DNA of 64,000 bases. Source: Pseudomonas parafulva. Its GTDB lineage: Bacteria > Pseudomonadota > Gammaproteobacteria > Pseudomonadales > Pseudomonadaceae. The position numbers and the translations under genes were made by a program. The notes below the pieces were generated by a model that worked only from the letters and a program-made list of their open reading frames with translations, ran no database searches and was not told the DNA's origin. The DNA lies in contig NZ_CP009747.1 in the NCBI RefSeq assembly GCF_000800255.1, forward strand, positions 4,960,001 to 5,024,000, given 5' to 3'. Below, piece by piece: positions 33,492 to 42,432 of the stretch; the stretch's first letter is position 1, and every line of letters begins with the position of its first letter.

Positions 33492-34582
33492 TGCACACCC
33501 GCCGTGCCGACCACACCGCCCTGGCGGTCGATGGCGAACACCTCCACCTGCACCTGCGTCGGCACCACGCTGCGGGCGAAGGCCAGGGCGTGGGCGCAGA
33601 CCGCATCGCCCAGGGCGACACCCGCCGCATGGGCCAGCGCCAGCGCCTGCTGGCTGGTGTTGGCGGCGACGATGGCGTCTTGCAGCGCGGCGGGCGCGCC
33701 GATGTCCGCTGCCCAACCGGCCAACTGCGGCAGGTCGATGCTCGAGTGGCGGCTGTGCAGGTCCATGTGCCCGGCGGCGAGCTTGCTGATCTTGCCGAAG
33801 CCGCCGCACAGGGTCAGGCGTGCCACCGGGACCTTGCGCACATGCTTGAGCACCGCGCCGACGAAGTCGCCCATCTCGATCAAGGCCATTTCCGGCAGGC
33901 CGTAGATCCGCCGCATGGTGTCCTCGCTGGCGTTGCCCGTGCATGCGGCGATGTGCGTGCAGCCATTGCTGTGGGCGACATCGATGCCCTGGTGGATCGA
34001 GGCGATGTAGGCCGCGCAGGAAAACGGCCGGACGATGCCGCTGGTGCCCAGAATCGACAGCCCGCCCAGGATGCCCAGGCGCGGGTTCATGGTCTTGAGC
34101 GCCAGCGCCGCGCCGTCCTGCACGTTGACCGTGACCTCGAACCCACCGGCATAGGCGCAGGCCTCGGCCAACTGCTGCAGGTGTTCGCCGATCATCCGCC
34201 GCGGCACCGGGTTGATCGCCGGCTCGCCCACCGCCAGCACCAGGCCGGGGCGGGTGACGGTGCCCACGCCCTCGCCGGCGACGAAGCGCACGCCGGGCTG
34301 TTCGATCAGCCGCACCTGGCTGTAGAGCAGGGCGCCATGGGTCACGTCCGGGTCGTCGCCGGCATCTTTCAGGGTGCCGGCTTCGGCGCGCTCGGCATCG
34401 CGCCGGCAGAATTCCAGGCGCATCTGCACCTGCTTGCCCTTGGGCAAGGTGATCTGTACCGCATCGCTGGTCTGGCCGGTCAGCAACAGGCGCGCCGCCG
34501 CCAAGCTGGTGGCCGTGGCGCAGCTACCGGTGGTCAGGCCGCTGCGCAGCGGCGCCGGTTGTTCGCGGGTTTCTTCACGCAT
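33488..34582 (-). CDS. cbiD: Cobalt-precorrin-5B C1-methyltransferase CbiD
   Basis: This 364-residue protein has [26 protein letters not shown] near the start, [32 protein letters not shown] and [20 protein letters not shown], the hallmarks of CbiD. It methylates C1 and causes deacylation in the cobalt-first path. Pseudomonads use it instead of CobF, next to the oxygen-dependent CobG. The ATG at 34582 lies just inside the 3' end of cobL (8-base overlap), so translation is coupled. Confidence 0.93.
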   Translation of the reverse strand: MREETREQPAPLRSGLTTGSCATATSLAAARLLLTGQTSDAVQITLPKGKQVQMRLEFCRRDAERAEAGTLKDAGDDPDVTHGALLYSQVRLIEQPGVRFVAGEGVGTVTRPGLVLAVGEPAINPVPRRMIGEHLQQLAEACAYAGGFEVTVNVQDGAALALKTMNPRLGILGGLSILGTSGIVRPFSCAAYIASIHQGIDVAHSNGCTHIAACTGNASEDTMRRIYGLPEMALIEMGDFVGAVLKHVRKVPVARLTLCGGFGKISKLAAGHMDLHSRHSSIDLPQLAGWAADIGAPAALQDAIVAANTSQQALALAHAAGVALGDAVCAHALAFARSVVPTQVQVEVFAIDRQGGVVGTAGVQ

Positions 34583-35786
34583 CGACGGGCTTGACCACCT
34601 CAAGCAGGGTAATCGGCAGGGCTTGGCGCCAGGTGTCGAAGCTGCCCAGGGCCTGGGCCTGGGCCACATGCAGGCGGGTCAACTCGCCGCCGTGCGCTTC
34701 GCGGAACTGCGCCAGGGCCAGCTCGCTCTGCAAGGTCACGGCATTGGCCACCAGCCGCCCGCCGGGGCGCAGGCGCTCCCAGCACACCGGCAGTACGCCC
34801 TCGCCCGTGACACCGCCGCCAATGAAGATGGCGTCGGGGCGCTCCAGCTCGGTCAGGGCCTGTGGCGCCTTGCCACGAATCAGTTGCAGACCCGGCACGC
34901 CGAGCTGGTCGCGGTTGAATTCGATGAAGCCCTGTCGGCCTTCGTCGGCCTCGATGGCCAAGGCGCGGCAACTGGGGTGGGCGCGCATCCATTCGATGCC
35001 GATCGAGCCACAGCCGGCACCGACATCCCACAACAGCTCGCCCGGCTGCGGCGCCAGACGCGCCAGGGTGATGGCACGCACGTCGCGCTTGGTCAACTGA
35101 CCGTCGTGGCGAAAGGCGCTGTCGGGCAGACCGCTGACCGGTGACAAGCGCGGCGTGTCGGGCGCGGCCTGGCAGTCGATGGCGACCAGGTTGAGCGCGG
35201 CGCTGCTGCCTGCTGGCCACGCGTCGGCGGTGCCGCTCAGGCAGCGTTCGGCCGCCCCGCCCAAGTGCTCGAACACCTGCAGGCGACTGGGGCCGAAACC
35301 GCGTTCGCAGAGCAACCGGGCGATGGCGGTCGGGCTGTCGCCGTCATTGCTCAGCACCAGCAGGCGCATGCCGCTGTAGAGGTGGGCATTGAGCGCCGCC
35401 AGTGGCCGCGCCACCCCCGAGACCACCTGCACCTCCTGCAAAGGCCAGCCCAGGCGCGCGGCGGCCAGGGCGCAGGAGGAGGGCATCGACAGCACCTGCA
35501 TCTGCTCGGCCGGCACCTGGCGCGCCAGGCTCGCGCCGACGCCGTAGAACATCGGGTCGCCGCTGGCCAGCACGCACACCGGCTCGCCGCGCCGGGCCAG
35601 CACCGGCGCCAGGGAGAACGGGCTGGGCCAGGGCTGGCGCTGGCCGACCACGCAGCGCGGCAGCAACGCCAACTGGCGCGGGCTGCCGAAGATCGTCGGT
35701 GCGCCCAGCAGTGCGCGCCGGGCCTGTTTGCCCAGGCCGCTGAAACCGTCTTCGCCGATGCCTACTACTGTCAGCCAGGGGGCCAT
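34575..35786 (-). CDS. cobL: Precorrin-6B C5,15-methyltransferase (decarboxylating), CbiE-CbiT fusion
   Basis: This 403-residue fusion has an N-terminal CbiE half (about 1-205; [38 protein letters not shown]) and a C-terminal Rossmann-type CbiT half (about 215-400; [36 protein letters not shown]). It adds methyls at C5 and C15 and decarboxylates the C12 acetate, using SAM. It is first gene of the minus-strand operon and divergent from cobG across about 140 bases that contain no recognisable cobalamin riboswitch. Confidence 0.93.
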   Translation of the reverse strand: MAPWLTVVGIGEDGFSGLGKQARRALLGAPTIFGSPRQLALLPRCVVGQRQPWPSPFSLAPVLARRGEPVCVLASGDPMFYGVGASLARQVPAEQMQVLSMPSSCALAAARLGWPLQEVQVVSGVARPLAALNAHLYSGMRLLVLSNDGDSPTAIARLLCERGFGPSRLQVFEHLGGAAERCLSGTADAWPAGSSAALNLVAIDCQAAPDTPRLSPVSGLPDSAFRHDGQLTKRDVRAITLARLAPQPGELLWDVGAGCGSIGIEWMRAHPSCRALAIEADEGRQGFIEFNRDQLGVPGLQLIRGKAPQALTELERPDAIFIGGGVTGEGVLPVCWERLRPGGRLVANAVTLQSELALAQFREAHGGELTRLHVAQAQALGSFDTWRQALPITLLEVVKPVDA

Positions 35787-35922
35787 GTGATGCTTCCGTT
35801 GGGTTGAGGGGCACGATCAGCGCCAGCGCGATTTCCACGACCGGCTCGACCACCGGCTTTTCATGCCGCCGGACAAAGCAGGCATAATACCGCGCCTTCC
35901 CTCCACAAGCGCGCCTTGACGA

Positions 35923-37253
35923 TTGCCGGACACCCTCTTGAAGCCAAGCCCACCCCCCCGCGCAGCACCACGTCCCTCGGCCTGTCCGGGGTTGTGGCGC
36001 ATCGTCGCCGCACGCGACGGCGGTATCTGCCGGATCAAGTTGCCCGGCGGGCGTTTGGTAGCCGCCCAGGCCGAGGCCGTGGCCGACGCCGCCGAGCGCT
36101 ACGCCTCGGGCGTGATCGAGGCGACCAACCGCGCCAACCTGCAAATCCGCGGCATCGGCGCGCAGCACCCGGCGCTGATCGAGCACCTGTTGGCTGCCGG
36201 GCTGGGGCCGCGCGAGGCTGCTGGCGACGATGTCCGCAACCTGATGCTCAGCCCGCTGGCCGGCCTCGATCCGGCCAGCGTCGTGGATGTTCGTCCGCTG
36301 GCCGCGCAGCTCTTGCAGCTGCTGGAAACCACCCCGCGCCTGCATGCGCTGTCGGCCAAGTTCGCCGTGCAGTTGGACGGCGGCGAGGACCTGGCGATGC
36401 TCGCTCACCCTCATGATCTGTGGCTGTCGGCCCTCACCCTCGACGGCGAGCCCTGGCTGGCCTTCGGCCTGGCCGGCTGTCCGGGCGAGGATCCGCCGCT
36501 GGGGCCGTGCCGTTCGACCAGGGGCTGGCGCTGGTGCAGGCCGTACTGGAACGCTTTCTCGACCTGGCCAGCCCTGAGCAGACGCGCATGCGCCAACTGC
36601 TGCAGACCTGTCCGGTGCAGACCTTCGTCGCCGGTCTGGGCCTGCCGATTCGTCACGATGCCGCCGTACTCGAATGGCGCCGTCCGGCGAGTCAGGCGCA
36701 CTGGCTCGGCGCGCTGGCCCAGCGTCACGGCGTGGCCCTGGGCGTCGCGCCGCCGCTGGGACGCCTGACTCCAGACATGCTGCGCGGCGCGGCGCACGTC
36801 GCCCGTCTGGTCGGAGACGGCAGCCTGCACGTGACACCCTGGCAAAGCCTGGTACTGCCGAACCTCGACCCCACGCAGCTCATCCATGCCCAGGCGGCGC
36901 TGGCCGAGCTGGGCCTGATCGACGCGGCGCAGCAGCCGCTGGCCCGCCTCGCGGCCTGTACCGGCTCCAGCGGTTGTGCCCGCGGCCTGGCCGACACCAA
37001 GGCCGATGCCCGGCTGCTCGCCGGCCGGCTGCACCACGGCGCCCCGGCCAGCGTGCACCTGACCGGCTGTCCGCGCTCCTGCGCCATGGCCCACGTGGCC
37101 CCGGCGACCTTGCTGGCCCGCGCGCCCGGACGCTACGACCTCTATCTGCGCGACGCGCGCCTGCCCGGCTTCGGCCGCTTGCGCGCTTGCGACATTACCC
37201 CAGAAGAAGCAGGCGCCATGCTCGACCTGCCGACGGAGCACCTTGATGATTGA
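35923..37253 (+). pseudogene. cobG: Precorrin-3B synthase CobG, frameshifted
   Basis: Two overlapping frames together make one CobG of about 443 residues. The first runs from a TTG at 35923 (ACPGLWRIVAARDGGICRIKLPGG) to about 36500; the second continues to 37253 with siroheme/4Fe-4S ligands in ACTGSSGC (C-X5-C) and TGCPRSC (C-X3-C). The frames join if one G is added to the G4 run at 36501-36504, giving ...PPLGAVPFDQGLALV. So a single-base deletion in a homopolymer splits the gene. It may be a sequencing error, a true lesion or a site of slippage. CobG is a monooxygenase forming precorrin-3B. The start is uncertain, as no good ribosome site is visible. Confidence 0.85.
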
Positions 37254-37872
37254 CTACATCCGCGATGGTCAGGAGATCTATCGCAATTCCTTCCGCATCA
37301 TCCGCGAGGAGGCCCGCCTGGAGCGGATTCCCGCCGACCTGGAAAAGCTCGCCGTGCGCGTGATCCATGCCTGCGGCATGGTCGAGGCCATCGATGGCCT
37401 GCAGTTTTCTGCCGGCGCGGGTCTGGCCGGACGCCAGGCCCTGGCCAACGGCGCGCCGATCCTGTGCGATGCGCACATGGTCGCCGAGGGCATCACCCGC
37501 GCCCGCCTGCCGGCCAATAACCCGGTGATCTGCACCCTGCGCGACCCGCGCGTGCCGGACATGGCCAAGGCGGCCGGCAATACCCGCTCCGCGCTGGCCC
37601 TGGAGCTGTGGCGCCCGCACCTGGCCGGCAGCGTGGTGGTGATCGGCAATGCCCCCACGGCACTGTTCTACCTGCTGGAAATGCTCGATGCCGGAGCGCC
37701 CAAGCCCGCACTGATCCTGGGCTTCCCGGTGGGCTTCGTCGGCGCTGCCGAGTCCAAGGCCATGCTCGCCGCCGACAGCCGTGGCGTGCCCTTCGTGATC
37801 ATGCAGGGCCGCCTGGGCGGCAGCGCCATGGCCGCAGCGGCAGTCAACGCACTGGCCACGGAGGTGGAATGA
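37246..37872 (+). CDS. cobH: Precorrin-8X methylmutase
   Basis: This 208-residue CobH/CbiC protein contains [37 protein letters not shown] (with the catalytic His in VIHACG), [29 protein letters not shown] and [15 protein letters not shown]. It moves the methyl group from C11 to C12 to give hydrogenobyrinate. The ATG at 37246 overlaps the cobG stop by 8 bases; a TTG at 37243 is the less likely start. Its stop overlaps the cobI start. Confidence 0.94.
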   Translation: MIDYIRDGQEIYRNSFRIIREEARLERIPADLEKLAVRVIHACGMVEAIDGLQFSAGAGLAGRQALANGAPILCDAHMVAEGITRARLPANNPVICTLRDPRVPDMAKAAGNTRSALALELWRPHLAGSVVVIGNAPTALFYLLEMLDAGAPKPALILGFPVGFVGAAESKAMLAADSRGVPFVIMQGRLGGSAMAAAAVNALATEVE

Positions 37873-38603
37873 TGCAGGCACGCGGACGTCTGCTGGGGCT
37901 GGGCGTAGGCCCCGGCGATCCCGAGCTGATCACGGTCAAGGCGCTGCGCCTGCTGCGTGAGGCGCAGGTGGTGGCCTACTTCGTGGCCAAGGGCAAGCGC
38001 GGCAACGCCTTCGGCATCATCGAGGGGCACTTGCAGGCGCAGCAGACGCTGCTGCCGCTGGTGTACCCGGTGACCACCGAGGCGCTGCCGGCGCCGTTGT
38101 CGTACGAACAGGTGATCAGCGACTTCTACGACGAAGCCAGCGTGCAGGTGGCCGAACACCTGGAGGCCGGTCGCGACGTGGCGGTGATCTGCGAGGGCGA
38201 TCCGTTCTTCTACGGCTCGTACATGTACTTGCACGACCGCCTCGCCCAGCGCTACGAAGCCCAGGTAATCCCAGGCGTGTGCTCGATGCTTGGCGGCGCC
38301 TCGGTGCTGGGCGCGCCGTTGGTGTACCGCAACCAGACCCTGACCGTGCTCTCTGGCGTGCTGCCCCACACCGAGCTCAAGCGGCGCCTGGCCGACGCCG
38401 ACGCGGCGGTGATCATGAAGCTGGGCCGCAACTTCCCCAAGGTGCGCGAGGTGCTCGCCGAGCTGGGCCTGGATGGCCGCGCCCTGTACGTGGAGCGCGC
38501 GACCATGGCCAACCAGAAGATCGTCGCGCTCGATGCGGTCGATCCGCAGTCCTCGCCGTATTTCTCGCTGATCGTGGTGCCGGGGGAAAAATGGCAGGGA
38601 TGA
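37869..38603 (+). CDS. cobI: Precorrin-2 C20-methyltransferase
   Basis: This 244-residue SAM-dependent tetrapyrrole methylase has [22 protein letters not shown] at the N-terminus, [19 protein letters not shown] in the middle and [19 protein letters not shown], the CobI/CbiL fingerprint. It adds the C20 methyl to precorrin-2. The start overlaps the cobH stop (ATGATG), and its stop overlaps the start of the next gene, so the operon is tightly coupled. Confidence 0.94.
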   Translation: MMQARGRLLGLGVGPGDPELITVKALRLLREAQVVAYFVAKGKRGNAFGIIEGHLQAQQTLLPLVYPVTTEALPAPLSYEQVISDFYDEASVQVAEHLEAGRDVAVICEGDPFFYGSYMYLHDRLAQRYEAQVIPGVCSMLGGASVLGAPLVYRNQTLTVLSGVLPHTELKRRLADADAAVIMKLGRNFPKVREVLAELGLDGRALYVERATMANQKIVALDAVDPQSSPYFSLIVVPGEKWQG

Positions 38604-40294
38604 ACACGCAGGCGATGGCCATCGTCGTGCTCGGCCAGGGCAGCCTGGCCACCGCCCGGCGTCTCCAGCAGCGTTATCCACAGGCACGCATTCATGGCCT
38701 GAGTGGGCGTGTGGAAGGCGCCGATCACCTGTATGCCTCGTTCGGCGACACCCTGCGCGCGCTGTACCGCGCGGGCGTACCGATCATCGCCCTGTGCGCG
38801 GCCGGCATCGTCATTCGCAGCCTCGCCGCTGTGCTCGACGAAAAGGGCAGCGAGCCGCCGGTGCTGGCGGTGGCCGAGGACGGCAGCGCAGTGGTGCCGC
38901 TGCTCGGTGGCCTGAGCGGGGTCAATGGGCTGGCCCGCGAGCTTGGCGAGGCGCTGGGGGTGGCTGCGGCGATCACCACCAGCGGCGAACTGCGCTTCGG
39001 CACCTGCCTGCTCAACCCGCCGCCCGGTTACGCCCTGGCCGACCTGGAGCAGGGCAAGCGTTTCGTCTCTGACCTGCTGGCCGGCGAGCCGCTGCGCATC
39101 GAAGGCGCGGCGCCTTGGCTGGCCCAGGCCCCACTGACCCAGGCCGACGACGCACGCCTGACTTTGCGCGTGGGCTGCACGGCGCGCCCGGCCAGCCGCG
39201 ATGAACTGCTGATCCACCCGCGTTCGGTGCTGGTGGCGGTGGACGAGACCCAGCCCGACCTGGCCCGGCGCGTGCGTGAGGCGCTGGCGGCAGCGAACAT
39301 CGCCCATGCGTCGCTGGCCTGCCTGCTGGCGAGCGAGCCGGCGATGGCCGAACCCGCCGTGCACGAGGCGGCCTGCGAGCTGGGCGTGATCCTGCGCTTC
39401 GCCCCGGCAGGCGTCAGCGTCAGCGAGAGGGCGCAGCAAGCGCTGGCCGGTGCGCAGGTGATCGAGCAGGACGGCTTGGCCATCGCCGTAGCCGCCGCGC
39501 CGTTCGATCCGCAGCAGATTGGCCGGGGCCGTGGTCGTCTGGCGGTGATCGGCCTGGGCCCCGGCGCGGCCGAGCTGATGGTGCCGGCGGTAAAGGCCGA
39601 GCTGGCCCGCGCCGAGGATGTGCTGGGCTACGAGACCTATGTGCGCATGGCCGGTCCTTTCCGCGACGACCAGGTGCTGCACTGCACCGACAACCGCGAA
39701 GAGATGCAGCGCGCACGGCATGCCTTCGCGCTGGCGGCGCAGGGGCGTTCGGTGGTGGTGGTGTCGTCGGGCGATCCGGGGGTCTTCGCCATGGCCGCCG
39801 CCGTGCTCGAAGCGCTGCATGAGTCCGACGACCCGGCCTGGCACCGGGTCGACTTGCAGATCCTGCCCGGTGTCTCGGCCTCGCTGGCCACCGCTGCTCA
39901 GGCGGGCGCGCCGCTGGGGCACGACTTCTGCGTGCTGTCGCTGTCGGACAACCTCAAGCCCTGGTCGATCATCGAAACCCGTCTGGACCTGGCGGCCCAG
40001 GCCGATCTGGTGCTGGCGTTCTACAACCCCATCTCCAAGGCCCGCCCCTGGCAACTGGGCCAGGCCCTGGACGTCGTGCGCCGTCACCGCGACGGTCGCA
40101 CGCCGGTGGTGCTGGGGCGTGACATCGGCCGCCCGGGACAGACGCTGAAGGTGGTGACGCTCGCCGAGCTGCTGCCGGAGATGGTCGACATGCGCACCAT
40201 GGTGCTGGTCGGCTCGTCCACCACCTGCGTATTCCAGCATCCGGGCGGTGTGCAGTGGGTGTACACCCCGCGCTGGTACCCCCCGCACGGGTGA
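38600..40294 (+). CDS. cobJ: CbiG-CobJ fusion: precorrin-3B C17-methyltransferase
   Basis: This 564-residue two-part protein has an N-terminal CbiG-like half (about 1-300; [43 protein letters not shown]) and a C-terminal CobJ methylase half (about 310-560; [85 protein letters not shown]). CobJ adds the C17 methyl with ring contraction; CbiG opens the delta-lactone in the cobalt-first path. The ATG at 38600 overlaps the cobI stop (ATGA). An ATG nine bases upstream is also possible. It is the last recognised gene of the plus-strand cob operon. Confidence 0.92.
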   Translation: MNTQAMAIVVLGQGSLATARRLQQRYPQARIHGLSGRVEGADHLYASFGDTLRALYRAGVPIIALCAAGIVIRSLAAVLDEKGSEPPVLAVAEDGSAVVPLLGGLSGVNGLARELGEALGVAAAITTSGELRFGTCLLNPPPGYALADLEQGKRFVSDLLAGEPLRIEGAAPWLAQAPLTQADDARLTLRVGCTARPASRDELLIHPRSVLVAVDETQPDLARRVREALAAANIAHASLACLLASEPAMAEPAVHEAACELGVILRFAPAGVSVSERAQQALAGAQVIEQDGLAIAVAAAPFDPQQIGRGRGRLAVIGLGPGAAELMVPAVKAELARAEDVLGYETYVRMAGPFRDDQVLHCTDNREEMQRARHAFALAAQGRSVVVVSSGDPGVFAMAAAVLEALHESDDPAWHRVDLQILPGVSASLATAAQAGAPLGHDFCVLSLSDNLKPWSIIETRLDLAAQADLVLAFYNPISKARPWQLGQALDVVRRHRDGRTPVVLGRDIGRPGQTLKVVTLAELLPEMVDMRTMVLVGSSTTCVFQHPGGVQWVYTPRWYPPHG

Positions 40295-40345
40295 CCGCAG
40301 AGGAACTCCTTCAGAGCGCCACGCCAGGCGGCGCCTGGCTAACGT

Positions 40346-40372
40346 GGTGGTCCCTGATGTGCAGGGACCACC
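40346..40372 (+). terminator. 11-bp hairpin between cobJ and the three-gene cassette
   Basis: GGTGGTCCCTG and its complement CAGGGACCACC enclose a 5-base loop, ending 2-3 bases before the AAGGAG ribosome site of the next gene. A second, smaller inverted repeat (GCCAGGCG/CGCCTGGC) lies near 40324-40340. It may end the cob message, or act in the leader of the following gene, since a GTTTTC stretch follows only after the ribosome site. Confidence 0.6.
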
Positions 40373-40387
40373 CCAAGGAGTTTTCAA

Positions 40388-41062
40388 ATGAGCGACGACA
40401 AAACCAGCGCCGATGCTGGCTTGCTGGTCGAAGGCAACCTGCTGGCCTGCGGTGCGGGCATGTCCGATCAGCACCGCCAGGATGTGAAGAACGCGTTCCA
40501 CTTCGCCACCCTTGCCGCAGACAAGGTGCTGGACATCGAAAAGGATGGCAAGGCGTGGTACGACAAGTTCCTCGACGCCATGCGTGACGTCGGTTTCACC
40601 ACCCCCAAGCGCAGCTTCGAGATGGAAACATCCACCGAGCTCAGCGTCACCCTCGGTGCCGTGGCCGTGCGCGTCATCGGCGCGGCTGGCAGTGCCCTGC
40701 TCGGCGGCACTGCGGTGGGCGAGCTGGCGAAGAAGGCGTTCGACAAGCTCACCACGGTGGAGAGCGACACCCGCATCGTCCATCACAAGAAGAAGAGCAA
40801 GGACCGCGGCGTGGTGGGCATGGCCGCCTGCGTGGAAACCGCCAAGGGCGATGTGGTCATGGTCATGAGCTGCGTGCAATCGACCGCGCCGAACATCGAC
40901 GATGACGTGCTGGGTGTGCAGTTCAAGCTCGACAAATCGGATTACTACGCCGGTCAGGCCGTACTGACACTCAACAGCTTCGTCTACGAAAAGGTGCGCG
41001 CCACCATCGAGGAAAAGCTCGGCGTGCGCAGCGTCGAGAACGTCCTGCAGTACGACATCTGA
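40388..41062 (+). CDS. Unrecognised protein A of a three-paralog cassette
   Basis: This 224-residue soluble protein matches no family I recognise. The N-terminal third is helical with the pattern DQHRQDVKNAFHFATLAADK, then WYDKFLDAMRDVGF. A glycine-rich hydrophobic stretch (LGAVAVRVIGAAGSALLGGTAVGELAKKAF, about 98-127) could insert in a membrane or pack as a helix. The second half alternates short beta-like segments (GVVGMAACVETAKGDVVMVMSCVQS) and ends NSFVYEKVRATIEEKLG...ENVLQYDI. The same plan recurs in the third gene (Q-DKVK-ALALAERA, WFAYYRNQLKFMGW, ending LNRILDYDL). AAGGAG stands eight bases before the ATG. Promoter unknown. Confidence 0.7.
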   Translation: MSDDKTSADAGLLVEGNLLACGAGMSDQHRQDVKNAFHFATLAADKVLDIEKDGKAWYDKFLDAMRDVGFTTPKRSFEMETSTELSVTLGAVAVRVIGAAGSALLGGTAVGELAKKAFDKLTTVESDTRIVHHKKKSKDRGVVGMAACVETAKGDVVMVMSCVQSTAPNIDDDVLGVQFKLDKSDYYAGQAVLTLNSFVYEKVRATIEEKLGVRSVENVLQYDI

Positions 41063-41122
41063 TCCAGGCGCGGCGTCCGTGGGCGCCGCGTTTCCGAGTC
41101 CGTCCAGACGAGAACTACCGCC

Positions 41123-41803
41123 ATGACCTATCACGATCACAGCGTGCTGCTGGTCGGCCACAGCATCGTGCTGATGCCGCCGGACATCTTGCCGCAGTCA
41201 CGCGCCGATGCCCTCGATTCACTGCAGTACTGTCAGTTGCTGGCCTGCAAGCAGGCTGGCGAGCGCTTCGACCATCCTGACGCCTGGGCGGCGGCTTATC
41301 GCCAGGCGTTCGCTGCGCTGAGCTGGATCCGCACCGTCAACCTGCACGAACAGATCACCTTGGGCGCTGACGGCCTGAGCACTGACGACGCACCCCTGGC
41401 CACTTGGTTCAAGCAGCGCCAGATCGCGCTCGATGCACTGAGAGAGGCGGCCGCCGAGCGCGTCTGCGGCCATGCAGCGGGCCTCGATCATCTCCTGCGT
41501 TTTGCCGTGCGCCAGCAGGCCGAGCGCGCAGACGTGAGCGTCGAGTTCGCGCTGCTCGGCAGTGGTCCGAGCCTGGACCTGTGCAGCGTAGCGTGGCGCA
41601 GCGAGCAGCCGGTGACCCGCGACATCTTTGCGGCGGCCTTGCGCCACCTGCCGTCCAGTGTCGAGGTGAGCCTGCGCGCGATGTCATTGAACCTGAACAC
41701 CCAAGCCTTCGCGTCACGCCGCGCCGCCCTGCGTGGTCTGGTCGAGCAGAAGGAGCGCGATCAGCCACGGCGCCTGGAACTGGGAGTGAGCAGCCATGAG
41801 TGA
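41123..41803 (+). CDS. Unrecognised protein B of a three-paralog cassette
   Basis: This 226-residue soluble protein has no signal peptide or membrane span. It starts with SVLLVGHSIVLMPPDILPQSRADALDSLQYCQLLACKQAG, then WAAAYRQAFAALSWI. It echoes the helical entry and W-x(2-3)-Y motif of genes A and C. A mid region of helices (FKQRQIALDALREAAAER) has no counterpart that I can align. The C-terminal part (SLDLCSVAWRSEQPVTRDIFAAAL, then VEVSLRAMSLNLNTQAFASRR) has the same strand-strand-helix order as the ends of A and C. It overlaps gene C by eight bases. Function unknown. Confidence 0.68.
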   Translation: MTYHDHSVLLVGHSIVLMPPDILPQSRADALDSLQYCQLLACKQAGERFDHPDAWAAAYRQAFAALSWIRTVNLHEQITLGADGLSTDDAPLATWFKQRQIALDALREAAAERVCGHAAGLDHLLRFAVRQQAERADVSVEFALLGSGPSLDLCSVAWRSEQPVTRDIFAAALRHLPSSVEVSLRAMSLNLNTQAFASRRAALRGLVEQKERDQPRRLELGVSSHE

Positions 41804-42419
41804 GCACAATGCTGCCGTAATCGGCGCCGGAGTGGTGTCGTTCCTTCCGGGCCTGTCGCTGGCGCAGAAGGACAAGGTGAAACTGGCGCTGGCGCTGGCC
41901 GAGCGTGCGACCCAGGGTGCGTTCGAAGAGGGCCTGGTGCAGGACTGGTTCGCCTACTACCGCAACCAGTTGAAGTTCATGGGCTGGGATGCGGTGACCG
42001 CCGAGCAGATCCATTGGCCGGACGATTCACGAGCCGAGCAGGTGGACAAGGTGCTGAGCCTGATCGCCAAGACCGCCGGCGGCCATTTCGCCGATGCGGT
42101 ACAACTGTCGCTGGCCAAGCTGCTGGGCAATCCCAAGCCACTGGCCAGCCTCGAGCACCACGCCCAGGCGCGCCAGCACTTCCAGCTACTGCCCTGCGCC
42201 CCGGCCGGCGAGCACCGCGTGGACATGGTGCTGTATCACGAGATCGACACCCGCGATGTCTGGAGCGCTGGCTTTCTCACCCGCCAGCGCACCCTGAAAA
42301 ATGTCCGCGCCGAACTCGTGCGCTTCAACCTACTGGCCTTCGAGCACAGTCACCTGCCCAAAGTGCAGCAACGTGTGGTCGAGGTTTCACTCAACCGCAT
42401 CCTCGATTACGACCTTTAG
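41796..42419 (+). CDS. Unrecognised protein C of a three-paralog cassette
   Basis: This 207-residue soluble protein starts NAAVIGAGVVSFLPGLSLAQKDKVKLALALAERATQGAFEEGLVQDWFAYYRNQLKFMGWDAV. It aligns by eye to gene A's CGAGMSDQHRQDVKNAFHFATLAADKV...WYDKFLDAMRDVGF. The C-terminal half (VDMVLYHEIDTRDVWSAGFLTRQ, NVRAELVRFNLLAFEHSHLPKVQQRVVE, ILDYDL) also follows A and B. GGGAG precedes the ATG. Its stop is only 13 bases from the converging retS stop. No enzyme motif is seen. The tight operon suggests the three products work together. Confidence 0.7.
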   Translation: MSEHNAAVIGAGVVSFLPGLSLAQKDKVKLALALAERATQGAFEEGLVQDWFAYYRNQLKFMGWDAVTAEQIHWPDDSRAEQVDKVLSLIAKTAGGHFADAVQLSLAKLLGNPKPLASLEHHAQARQHFQLLPCAPAGEHRVDMVLYHEIDTRDVWSAGFLTRQRTLKNVRAELVRFNLLAFEHSHLPKVQQRVVEVSLNRILDYDL

Positions 42420-42432
42420 TTGCTTGCAGCTT

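Noticed and set aside
35787..35922. Possible cobalamin riboswitch between cobL and cobG
   Set aside because: No B12-box or matching stem pattern could be found on either strand; only a weak CATAAT-like -10 was seen before cobG.
38252..41161. 969-codon minus-strand frame across the cob genes
   Set aside because: It is antisense to four well-recognised genes and shows the His/Gln/Ala-rich composition typical of high-G+C shadow frames.
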